From assembly GCA_937883885.1 (NCBI GenBank), contig CAKZXL010000394.1:1-9565 (forward strand): 9,565 nt of DNA, given 5' to 3'. This stretch comes from an uncultured Aquincola sp. Lineage in GTDB: Bacteria > Pseudomonadota > Gammaproteobacteria > Burkholderiales > Burkholderiaceae. A program made the translations under genes and the position numbers. Under the pieces are notes generated by a model. It was not told where the DNA came from. It made no database searches and saw only the letters and a list, made by a program, of their open reading frames with translations. Position 1 is the stretch's first letter. Each line of letters starts with the position of its first letter. Below are positions 1-6,646 of this stretch, piece by piece.

Positions 1-139
1 GGAGCTGCCGCACGAGGCCTGGCATGTGCTGCGCGACAAGCTGCAGCTCCAACCCGGCAGCGCGGCCCACCTGCGGCCGCGGCGGGTGACGCGCTTCGAC
101 GACCACAACGCGCCGATCGACCCCGCCGCAGCCATCTGA
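1..139 (+). CDS. 3' end of an unrecognised protein (partial)
   Basis: An open frame reads from position 2 through 45 sense codons to a TGA at 137-139. The residues run from ELPHEAWHVLRDKLQL through RVTRFDDHNAPIDP to an AAAI terminus. Composition and codon use (mostly G/C third positions) match the real genes nearby, and the stop sits only 3 nt from the convergent stop of the PEP-CTERM gene, the tight tail-to-tail spacing expected of real genes. I do not recognise the family. The fragment is hydrophilic, with no membrane segment or obvious catalytic motif. The sense of the frame is inferred from codon bias and from the absence of a better frame in the first 139 bases. Confidence 0.55.
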   Translation, partial: ELPHEAWHVLRDKLQLQPGSAAHLRPRRVTRFDDHNAPIDPAAAI

Positions 140-142
140 CGA

Positions 143-1363
143 TCAGGCCTGCTTGCGGCGGCGGGCGATGCCGGCCACCAGGCCCAGACCGCCCAGCATC
201 AGCGCGTAGGTGCCAGGCTCGGGCACGGCGGCGGTCAGCGGCGTCTGTGTCAGGCCCACGGTGCCGGCGCTGCTGAAGGTCAGGCCCACCACGAAGGCGG
301 TCGGGTCGTCCGGGTTCAGCGCCGCGTCGGTCTCGATACCGCGCAGGCTGAAGCGGGTGGTGCCCGAGGCGAAGGTGTACTCCTGGCCTGCATGCAGGTC
401 GGTGCCGCTGTCCACGAACTGGGTGCCGTTCCACAGCCACAGGTCGTAGCTGCCATCGCCGATGGCGTCGCGGATGGTCAGCGTGGCGAAGGTGGGCGAG
501 CCCGCGTCCAGCACGTAGTCGTAGCCGGTGGCCACCACCGGGTCGATCCACACCCGCTGGTTCAGCTGCACGTTGAAGTTGAAGCGGAAGCTGCCGTCCA
601 CCACCACGGGCATCAGCGGGTTGGAGGGCGACAGGCCGGGCGTGTCGCCATTGCGCACCGCGAAGGTCCACAGCCCGGGGGTGTCGGTCGACACGTTGCT
701 CTGGTTCACCAGGTTCAGCACGCCCTCGCTGCGCGAGCCCGGCAGGGTGTAGTAGTTGCGGCCGGTGCCGTCGTCATAGCCAGCCTGCGCAGCGATGTTC
801 TCCGACACTGCACCCGTGGTCCACTGCAGCTGCTGGTAGCGGAAGTCGAAGTCGAAGTTGCCGGCACCGGTGTCGGCCCGGTTGCGCAGCACCAGCTGGA
901 AGTTGTTCAGCTTGTCGGTGCGGCTGCTGTAGTAGCCCACGTTGTGCCAGGTCACCACCACCGTGTCGGCGTTGGGCGAGGCCACGTACACCGCATTGCC
1001 GCCCAGCGTGGCTGCGCCACCGCGGGTGTCCACGTCGGCCCACCAGGGCGCGATCATCGGCTGGTTGCTGACCGGGAACGGGTTGGGCGTGTAGGTGCTG
1101 ATCGGGCTGTTGAAGCTGATGTTGCCGTTGTTGTTCACGTAGAAGTTGTTGAACACGTTGCCGAAGAAGTTCAGCGAGAACGGCAGGTTCAACAGGCTGC
1201 TGGACAGGTCGTCGTTGGACCGCATGGCCAGCTCGCCGAAGCCGGCGACGCCGCCGAAACCATCGAGCAGGGAAGCGGCGTGGGCCGAAGGCACGGCCAG
1301 GGTGGACAGCAGCGCAGCGGCGGCCAGGCACGACAGGCGGTGCCGGATGCAGGTGTGGGACAA
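143..1363 (-). CDS. NIDO-domain PEP-CTERM sorting protein, TTG start
   Basis: A 406-aa secreted protein predicted to be exported by Sec and then handled by an exosortase. Residues 1-29 form a signal peptide (basic start, hydrophobic core LAAAALLSTLAV, AHA cleavage site). Residues about 62-236 look like a nidogen-type extracellular (NIDO) domain: FFGNVFNNFYVNNNGNISF, then PFPVSNQPMIAPWWADVDTR, then a LVLRNR strand and an AQAGYDDG segment. Residues about 250-375 are a beta-rich region without a recognised name. The C-terminus is a classic PEP-CTERM tripartite signal: VPEP (380-383), a Gly/Leu/Ala-rich transmembrane stretch (about 387-399) and an RRRK tail (401-404). The frame stays open upstream to 1615, but no ATG lies near the signal peptide. 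TTG at 1363-1361 follows AGAGGAG by 6 nt and gives a normal signal peptide length, so I chose it. Probable role is at the cell surface or in the extracellular matrix; the ligand is unknown. Confidence 0.9.
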   Translation of the reverse strand: MSHTCIRHRLSCLAAAALLSTLAVPSAHAASLLDGFGGVAGFGELAMRSNDDLSSSLLNLPFSLNFFGNVFNNFYVNNNGNISFNSPISTYTPNPFPVSNQPMIAPWWADVDTRGGAATLGGNAVYVASPNADTVVVTWHNVGYYSSRTDKLNNFQLVLRNRADTGAGNFDFDFRYQQLQWTTGAVSENIAAQAGYDDGTGRNYYTLPGSRSEGVLNLVNQSNVSTDTPGLWTFAVRNGDTPGLSPSNPLMPVVVDGSFRFNFNVQLNQRVWIDPVVATGYDYVLDAGSPTFATLTIRDAIGDGSYDLWLWNGTQFVDSGTDLHAGQEYTFASGTTRFSLRGIETDAALNPDDPTAFVVGLTFSSAGTVGLTQTPLTAAVPEPGTYALMLGGLGLVAGIARRRKQA

Positions 1364-1369
1364 GGGGTA

Positions 1370-1376
1370 CTCCTCT
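1370..1376 (-). promoter_or_regulatory. Ribosome binding site deciding the TTG start
   Basis: On the minus strand AGAGGAG is followed by 6 nt (TACCCC) and then TTG. It is the best Shine-Dalgarno match near this gene and rules out the far upstream start of the open frame. Confidence 0.75.
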
Positions 1377-1386
1377 GGCTTGTATA

Positions 1387-1427
1387 GACATCTAAGGTGC
1401 CTGCTCCCGCAGGCCCCTTGAAATGTC
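1387..1427 (-). promoter_or_regulatory. Long hairpin in the leader of the PEP-CTERM gene
   Basis: Read as minus-strand RNA, the segment folds into one stem: GACAUUU pairs with AGAUGUC (six Watson-Crick pairs and one U-G wobble). Then come a bulged C, AAGG with CCUU, one G-A mismatch and GCCUGC with GCAGGC, closed by a GGGA (GNRA-type) tetraloop. That is 17 pairs over 41 nt. The wobble pair exists only in the minus-strand transcript (it would be an A-C mismatch on the other strand), which fits a role in this gene's mRNA. The stem ends 10 nt before the ribosome binding site and no U tract follows, so a canonical intrinsic terminator is unlikely. It may control translation or mRNA stability, or mark the end of the upstream transcript. 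Confidence 0.6.
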
Positions 1428-1447
1428 TCCGCATCCCGCTTTGGAGT

Positions 1448-1468
1448 GCTCCCCTCCGTTGGGGGAGC
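1448..1468. repeat. 7-bp perfect inverted repeat (possible weak terminator)
   Basis: GCTCCCC (1448-1454) and GGGGAGC (1462-1468) are perfect inverted copies around a 7-nt loop. The element lies 54 nt past the stop of the M14 gene, in the 158-nt gap before the PEP-CTERM gene. No T run follows on either strand, so it is at best a poor intrinsic terminator. It could also be a protein site or part of a folded leader. The rest of the gap (1364-1521) shows no convincing sigma-70 or sigma-54 promoter that I could assign by eye. Confidence 0.4.
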
Positions 1469-1521
1469 GGCCGCCCTGAGCGCCCCGAGACCCGGGGGTT
1501 GCGGCGAGAGCAAGCCCTTGT

Positions 1522-3243
1522 CTAGTCGAGCGAAACCTCGGTACGCACCGTGCCGGCCCGGTCGGCGCGGGCAGTGAGCGCCAAACGCGTACCCACCGGG
1601 GCACGCACCACCCACTCGGCCACGGCGCGGTCGGCCGTCAGCTCGCGGTTGGGCAAAAAGGCCTGTTGCGAGACCTTGGGTGCATGGCCTTCCAGCTGCG
1701 GTCCCTCGAAGCGTTCCTTGCCGCTGACCAGCGACACCTCGGCCGCGTCGGGCAGGTGGATCTCGAACACCACGCCGCGCACCGTCTTGCGTTGCAGCGC
1801 CCGGCGGCTGACGTAGCTGGGCAGCCAGCCGGCGTTGGTGACGGCAAAGCGCACGCGCCAGGTGTCGGGGCCGAGCGCCCGCACCTCGGTGCGCAGCATC
1901 TCCAGCTTGGGCAGGCTCAGCGCCAGCTGGGTCATCCAGGCCGGGAAGCGCGCTACCTCCCGCTCACGCAGGTGCGGCGGCGGGTTGCGCCAGAAGTTCA
2001 TGCGGTCCCAGCCGCCGATCTCCACCGCGCCCAGCTGCGGATGCTGGAAGGGCTTCCAGTCCACATGGGCCAGGCCGCCACACTGCTCGTCGCTCCACTT
2101 CAGCAGCTTGAGGTCGTCCTCGGCCGGGTGCTCGCGGTACCAGTCGATCCACTTGTAGCCGGTGATGCCAGCCTCGCGGTTGGGCGCCCACAGCTCCACC
2201 GTCCAGAACAGCGCGCCCAGGTGCTCGTACAGCCAATCCTGGGTGCCGCTGATGTGTTCCTTGGGGTGGTACTTGAACTCGTGGTGGATGCTGACGCAGG
2301 GGTAGCCGGTGAGCTTCTCGCCGATGCCCGAGAGCTTGCGGTACAGCCACAGGTCCTCGGGGATCATGTCGTCGTCGCTGCCACTGCCCAGCGGCCGCAG
2401 GATGACGCCGCTGTGCGTGTGGTAGCTGATGCCGCCGCCGATGTTGGGGTGCGCCACGATGAAGTCCACCATCGCCCGCACCTCGGGCTCGCTGGTGGGG
2501 TAAGGGCCGGCGCCGGCCTGCTCGAACTCCTGCCGCCAGCCGCTGGGAAAGTTGCGGTTGAGGTCCAGGCCTTCGGGGTCGCGGTTCAGGCTGGCCTGCA
2601 GGCCGTCGTAGTTCTTCAGCGTGCCTTCGGGCAACAGGCGGAAGTACTCACCGCCGAACTCGCCGGGCTCGCGCGCGATCAGCAGCCGCGGCTCGTCGGG
2701 GTGGCGCTTCCACGGGCCGTTGGGGTCGGCGATGCGCATGCTGAGGATGCGGCCGTCGCCATCCACGTCTTCCAGCGTCAGGCCTTCCACCGGTTCTTCG
2801 TCGTACGGGTAGCGCCGTACCGAGGAGCGGATGTGCCGCGGCCGGTCGGCCAGCGCCAGCTCGGCGCCGTCGGGGTTGAGCCGCGGGCACAGGTAGATGC
2901 AGCGCGTGTCCAGCAGCTGCGTCACCTCACGGTCTTCGCCGTAGCGGCTGAGCAGCTGGTGCAGGTAGTACAGGCACGCGGTGCTGGCCGTCAGCTCGGC
3001 GGCGTGGATGTTGCCGTCGACCCAGAAGGCGGGCTTGTCGGTGTCGTCGCCGGTGGCGGTGTGGGTGACGGCCAGCAGCCAGATGTCGCGGCCCTCGAAG
3101 CTGCGGCCGATGCTGCGCAGCTGCACCAGGTGCGGCCTTGCGGCGGCGTAGGCCTGCAGCAGCGTGGTGAGCGCGTCGTGGCGCAGGAACTGGTCGAAAG
3201 CCGGGGTGGGCAGCGGCGGCAGGCCGGGAGAGGTGTCGGTCAT
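1522..3243 (-). CDS. M14-family zinc carboxypeptidase-like metallopeptidase
   Basis: A 573-aa protein with no signal peptide or membrane segment, so probably cytoplasmic. Carboxypeptidase-A-type landmarks are in order: the zinc motif HAAE (H80, E83), LDLNRNFPSGW with N229 and R230 at the places of Asn144/Arg145, HTHSG with H275 as likely third zinc ligand, and TVELW with E350 as likely general base (Glu270). Family knowledge implies removal of C-terminal residues from peptides; the real substrate cannot be read from sequence. Between the first zinc motif and LDLNRNF lies an insert with DVDGDGRI (159-166), which resembles an EF-hand/dockerin calcium loop. Residues about 436-573 are beta-rich and follow the catalytic domain. 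The ATG at 3243 has no good Shine-Dalgarno (CTGAACGCC precedes it), so translation may depend on readthrough from the VanZ-like gene 73 nt upstream. Family call firm; start moderately sure. Confidence 0.88.
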   Translation of the reverse strand: MTDTSPGLPPLPTPAFDQFLRHDALTTLLQAYAAARPHLVQLRSIGRSFEGRDIWLLAVTHTATGDDTDKPAFWVDGNIHAAELTASTACLYYLHQLLSRYGEDREVTQLLDTRCIYLCPRLNPDGAELALADRPRHIRSSVRRYPYDEEPVEGLTLEDVDGDGRILSMRIADPNGPWKRHPDEPRLLIAREPGEFGGEYFRLLPEGTLKNYDGLQASLNRDPEGLDLNRNFPSGWRQEFEQAGAGPYPTSEPEVRAMVDFIVAHPNIGGGISYHTHSGVILRPLGSGSDDDMIPEDLWLYRKLSGIGEKLTGYPCVSIHHEFKYHPKEHISGTQDWLYEHLGALFWTVELWAPNREAGITGYKWIDWYREHPAEDDLKLLKWSDEQCGGLAHVDWKPFQHPQLGAVEIGGWDRMNFWRNPPPHLREREVARFPAWMTQLALSLPKLEMLRTEVRALGPDTWRVRFAVTNAGWLPSYVSRRALQRKTVRGVVFEIHLPDAAEVSLVSGKERFEGPQLEGHAPKVSQQAFLPNRELTADRAVAEWVVRAPVGTRLALTARADRAGTVRTEVSLD

Positions 3244-3316
3244 GGCGTTCAGGCGGTGGGGCGGCGCGCGGGGGTGGGGTGCCAGGGGCGCGGGCCGCCA
3301 TGATCAAGGAGGTGGC

Positions 3317-5791
3317 TCAGGCGGTCTTCACCCCGCGGTGGGAGGTTCGGTGACGGCGCGCGGCCGGTGCGGCCCGCAGCGCCGCCACGCGGCGCCAGCC
3401 GGGCCATTGCAGCAGCACGGTCAGGCCGAACAGCAAGCCGCAGGCCGCGGCATAACGCTCGATCAGCGCGGCGCCGCCGGCGTAGTGCTCACGGTCGGCC
3501 GACAGCAGGAACTGCGCGGCCGAGAAGGCCTTGCCGTACTTCAGCAGCATCGGCTCGCTGCCCTGCCACAGCGCCAGCGTGGCCAGGGGCCAGGCCACCA
3601 GCGCCAGCAGCAGCAGCGGCAGCCGCCGGCGGGCGCCGGCCACCAGCGCGGCCAGGCAGCTGCCGGTGGCAAACAGGCCGGCCACGCCGATGAACAGCAG
3701 GGCGCTGGCCAGCGGGCCGCCGCCCTCGCGCATCAGCTCGGTCAGGTTGTCGGTGGCGGCCCAGGTCACCACCACCCCATGCAGCGGCACGGCGGCGGCC
3801 AGCGTCAGCAGCAGCCAGCGGGTGAACAGACCGTGCGACTCAGCCGTGGCCACCCAGCGCACCAGCCACACCGCGCCCAGGGCGGCCAGCGTGTCGGCGG
3901 CATGCAGCGCGGCATAACGGCCCCACTCTTCCAGCTCACCCGGCCAGGCCAGCACCGGCGAGCCGACCACGTCCCACAGGCTTTCGTCGGGCACCACGAC
4001 GATGAAGAGCAGCCCGGTGAGCACGCCACTGGCCACTACCGCGGCGGCCAGCCAGGCGCTGCGCCGCCGGGCCGCGACCAGCCGCTCATGCAGCCACAAC
4101 GGCGCGGCCAGCAGCAGCGCCAGCGCCACCGACAGGCCCAGGGCCGTCATCAGGCCATCGACGCCGCCGGGCAGCAGTTCCACCACGTTGTAGGGCACGC
4201 CGGGCAGCCGCGCGGCGCGCCACAAGAGAACGGCCAACGCCAGCGTGAGCGCGGCGTCCAGCCACAGGGCGGCGGCAGGACGGGCGTGGGCGTGGGCGCG
4301 GGCGGCGGTCGGGGCGGGCGGGGCTGCTGCTGCATGGCGCGTCAGCCCGCTCGGCGCCGCAACGCCAGTCACCTGCCCGGCCGTCCCGCGTGCCCCGGCG
4401 CTGTGCCCGGCGCCTGCGGCAGCGCCGCTGCGCGAGGCGGCCACCGCCGCCCACAACCGCCCGCCGATGAACAGGCCCACCCACGCGCCCGAAGCCTCCA
4501 GCAATGCATCGGTGAAGTCGGCCACCTTGCCCGGCAACGCCAGCTGGCCGCCTTCCACCACCAGCGCCAGCAGCAGCGCCAGCACGGCGCCGATGCGGTG
4601 CCAGTGGCGGCGCTGCGCTGCATCGCCCGCGCTGCGCTGCGCGGCCATGCCCGCCCACAGCAGCCCGCCGGGCAGGAACACCAGCGACTTGCGCAGCAGC
4701 TCGTTCAACGCATGGAACTCGGTGCCGGCGTAGTAGGTGACGAAGGGCACACGCAGCGCGTCGCTCCAGCGTGCGGCCAGGCTGCTGCCGCCCCAGCCGA
4801 AGTTGAAGGGGTACCAGAAGATGGCCAGCGCAGCCACCGCCCACAGCAGCAGCCAGGGGCGCCAGGCGATGCGCCGCAGGCCGGGGCCCGTGTTCAACCA
4901 CGTGGCCACCAGCGCCCCCAGGCCGCAGCCCAGGCCGCCGGTGATCACGTCGGTGGTGCTGGTCACGCGCGAATAGACGAACAGCTGCAGCACCTCCAGC
5001 ACCGCCGCCAGCAGCACGCCGCGCAGCACCACCTGGCCGGTGGCCTGCCCCGCCAGGCGCCAGAGCAGGCCCACCGGCACCCACAGCAGCAGGTCCACCG
5101 CCATGTCGTACAGCACCTGCACCGGCTCTTGCGCCAGGTCGGTGAAGGGGATGATGTCGATGCGCCCTTCCTGCCACTTGTGGTACAGCTCCGCCGGGCT
5201 GATGGTCAGGTCCAGGGGCATCACCGCGAACAGCACCAGCAGCAGCAGGTAGGCCTGCAGGATGCGGCCGGCCAGCGGCCGCGCGCCTTCGGTCTGCCAC
5301 CAGCCCAGCGCCCAGCCGCGCAGCCGCGGGGCCACCAGCGCATGGGCCAGCAGGCCCACCACGGCGCCAGCCGATTCGGCCGCGATGTCGTTGAGCGAGA
5401 CGGTGCGCGCGGGGAAAAACACCTGCGTGAACTCGATGCCCACCGCCAGCCCGAAGCAGCCCAGCGCGATCAGCCCGCTGCTCAGCCGGGCCAGCGGCCC
5501 GCGGCGCGCACCCAGCCACCACTCGCGCAGCAAAAAGGCCAGCGGCACGAACAGCAGCAGGTTCGCCACCAGGTCGGCGCGCGAGGCGATGCCCAGCTGC
5601 AGCATCGGCGTGTTGGCAAAGCGGCGCAGCGCTTCGTCCAGCGGCAGCGGCACCAGCCGCAGCGGCACCAGGCTGCCGTAGATGACGAAGGCCAGGTAGC
5701 CCAGCAGCAGCACGCCCACCAGCCGCCGCAACGAGGCCGCTGACGCCTGCGCGCCTGCCGAAGCCGGTGTTGCCAGGACCACCGGCGACAT
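3317..5791 (-). CDS. Large polytopic membrane protein with three tandem VanZ-like modules
   Basis: An 824-aa integral membrane protein. VanZ family hallmarks (a D/N..L.F.P.G segment, then E..Q.......D..D....G...G) recur three times. Module 1 has ADLVANLLLFVPLAF (about 72-86) and GIEFTQVFF..SLNDIAAESAG (about 118-142). Module 2 has YDMAVDLLLWVPVGLL (228-243) and VLEVLQLF..STTDVITGGLG (264-288). Module 3 has NELLRKSLVFLPGGLLW (363-379) and VVEGGQLAL..DFTDALLEASGAW (411-438). An Ala/Pro/Gly/His-rich linker (about 450-508) leads to a further domain of several hydrophobic segments (about 509-800) without VanZ signatures, then a basic tail. VanZ proteins are typically single-module and short; VanZ itself gives low-level teicoplanin resistance, but the wider family's biochemistry is unknown, so no function is assigned. 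ATG at 5791 overlaps the yafJ stop (TGATG). A TTG immediately before it (5794) is a possible alternative start. No Shine-Dalgarno is visible, which fits translational coupling. Confidence 0.88.
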   Translation of the reverse strand: MSPVVLATPASAGAQASAASLRRLVGVLLLGYLAFVIYGSLVPLRLVPLPLDEALRRFANTPMLQLGIASRADLVANLLLFVPLAFLLREWWLGARRGPLARLSSGLIALGCFGLAVGIEFTQVFFPARTVSLNDIAAESAGAVVGLLAHALVAPRLRGWALGWWQTEGARPLAGRILQAYLLLLVLFAVMPLDLTISPAELYHKWQEGRIDIIPFTDLAQEPVQVLYDMAVDLLLWVPVGLLWRLAGQATGQVVLRGVLLAAVLEVLQLFVYSRVTSTTDVITGGLGCGLGALVATWLNTGPGLRRIAWRPWLLLWAVAALAIFWYPFNFGWGGSSLAARWSDALRVPFVTYYAGTEFHALNELLRKSLVFLPGGLLWAGMAAQRSAGDAAQRRHWHRIGAVLALLLALVVEGGQLALPGKVADFTDALLEASGAWVGLFIGGRLWAAVAASRSGAAAGAGHSAGARGTAGQVTGVAAPSGLTRHAAAAPPAPTAARAHAHARPAAALWLDAALTLALAVLLWRAARLPGVPYNVVELLPGGVDGLMTALGLSVALALLLAAPLWLHERLVAARRRSAWLAAAVVASGVLTGLLFIVVVPDESLWDVVGSPVLAWPGELEEWGRYAALHAADTLAALGAVWLVRWVATAESHGLFTRWLLLTLAAAVPLHGVVVTWAATDNLTELMREGGGPLASALLFIGVAGLFATGSCLAALVAGARRRLPLLLLALVAWPLATLALWQGSEPMLLKYGKAFSAAQFLLSADREHYAGGAALIERYAAACGLLFGLTVLLQWPGWRRVAALRAAPAARRHRTSHRGVKTA

Positions 5792-6552
5792 CAACCGATG
5801 GCGCAGGGTTCGCCGCCCACGAACACCCGCAGCTCACCGGGTGCAAAGGCGGTCCAGGGCTCGTCGCGCGTGAGCGGCTGGGTGGCGATCAGCGTCACCC
5901 GGTCGTCGGGACCGGTGAGCGGCGCAAAGTCCACGCTCAGGTCTTCATCGGCCAGGTGGGCGGCGCCGAAGGGCGGGCGCCGCTGCAGCCAGTGCAGGTG
6001 GGTGCTGCAGTGCGCCCACAAGGCCTGGCCGTTGCTGAGCAGGCAGTTGAAGGTGCCATGCCGCGCCAGTACCGGCAGCAGCTCGCGCAGCGTGGTGGTG
6101 AGCTCCTGCACCGTGGGCACGCTGGCATGGGCCTTGGCCAGCTCCTGCATCAGCCAGCAGAAGGCGCGTTCGCTGTCCGTGTCGCCCACCGGCTTGAAGG
6201 CCGCATGCAGCCGCGGCTCGAAGCCCTTCAAGTCGCCGTTGTGGGCGAACACCCAGTAGCGGCCCCACAGCTCGCGCATGAAGGGGTGGGTGTTCTCCAG
6301 CGCCACCCGGCCCTGCGTGGCCTTGCGGATGTGGGCGATGACGTTGCGGCTCTTGATCGAGTAGTGCTTGACCAGCTCGGCCACCGGCGACTGGCGGGCG
6401 CTGTGGTGATCGACGAACAGCCGCACGCCGCGGTCTTCGAAGAACGCGATGCCGAAGCCGTCCTTGTGTTCGTCGGCGCGGGTGGCAAGACCGGTGAAGC
6501 TGAACATCACGTCGGTCGGGGAATGGGCATTCATGCCCAGCAGTTGGCACAT
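5791..6552 (-). CDS. yafJ: Class II glutamine amidotransferase, YafJ-like
   Basis: A 253-aa protein that closely follows E. coli YafJ as I recall it: MCQLLGMNAHSPTDVMFSFT at the start, HKDGFGIAFFE, IAHIRKATQGRVALENTHPF, RELWGRYWVFAHNG, PVGDTDSERAFCWL, CSTHLHW, RPPFG and IATQPLT. Cys2 is the expected N-terminal nucleophile after Met removal. R76, N105-G106 (oxyanion hole) and D126 match the class II amidotransferase glutaminase site. Such proteins release ammonia from glutamine; the acceptor of YafJ is not established, and no synthetase domain is attached here. The frame is open upstream to 6723, but only ATG at 6552 puts Cys at position 2, which decides the start. ACAAGG lies very close to that ATG, a weak ribosome site. 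It heads the leftward gene set and is coupled to the VanZ-like gene. Confidence 0.92.
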   Translation of the reverse strand: MCQLLGMNAHSPTDVMFSFTGLATRADEHKDGFGIAFFEDRGVRLFVDHHSARQSPVAELVKHYSIKSRNVIAHIRKATQGRVALENTHPFMRELWGRYWVFAHNGDLKGFEPRLHAAFKPVGDTDSERAFCWLMQELAKAHASVPTVQELTTTLRELLPVLARHGTFNCLLSNGQALWAHCSTHLHWLQRRPPFGAAHLADEDLSVDFAPLTGPDDRVTLIATQPLTRDEPWTAFAPGELRVFVGGEPCAIG

Positions 6553-6646
6553 GGCCTTGTAAGCATAGCCTGACGACAGCTTGCGGTCGCCTCCCGTGGC
6601 GGCGGCCCGTCTGCTCAGACCATGATGCCGGCGGAGAGAAAACACC
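6553..6646. promoter_or_regulatory. Divergent intergenic region between yafJ and the Mx-type peptidase
   Basis: These 94 bp must hold, or overlap, the promoters of two divergent genes. On the minus strand TATGCT (6567-6562) is a possible -10 close to the yafJ start, but I see no matching -35. On the plus strand CGGAGAGAA (6632-6640) serves as the ribosome site of the peptidase gene. A short GTCTG-CT-CAGAC palindrome sits just upstream. No operator of known type is recognised. Confidence 0.35.
6633..6637 (+). promoter_or_regulatory. Ribosome binding site of the Mx-type peptidase gene
   Basis: GGAGA followed by 9 nt and ATG at 6647. This is the only good Shine-Dalgarno upstream of this gene and supports the chosen start. 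Confidence 0.6.

Noticed and set aside
392..1387. A 331-codon plus-strand frame opposite the PEP-CTERM gene
   Set aside because: His/Val/Gly/Ala-rich shadow. The minus strand has a signal peptide, NIDO domain and PEP-CTERM tail in the right order.
1364..1615. N-terminal extension of the PEP-CTERM frame by 84 codons
   Set aside because: It would bury the signal peptide, overlap the M14 coding end and run through both hairpins, and it has no ribosome site as good as the one at 1370-1376.
1666..3303. A 545-codon plus-strand open frame opposite the M14 gene
   Set aside because: No recognisable motif, Val/Ala/Gly/Gln-rich shadow composition, and the opposite strand carries all M14 catalytic motifs.
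3306..3314. AAGGAGGTG on the plus strand, a perfect Shine-Dalgarno match
   Set aside because: No start codon at a useful distance and no plausible plus-strand gene follows; it falls by chance in the short gap between two minus-strand genes.
3244..3316. Possible terminator or promoter between the VanZ-like and M14 genes
   Set aside because: The 73-nt gap is G/C-rich on one strand with no clear stem followed by a T run and no recognisable -35/-10 pair.
3601..3625. CAG/AGC trinucleotide runs, repeated elsewhere in 3317-5790
   Set aside because: These are CTG leucine codons of transmembrane helices read on the opposite strand, not a separate repeat element.
3164..5743. An 859-codon open frame on the plus strand, longer than the VanZ-like gene it opposes
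   Set aside because: It reads as Gln/His/Arg/Gly/Ala low complexity without domains, and mirrors the codon periodicity of the minus-strand membrane protein. Long antisense frames are expected at this GC content.
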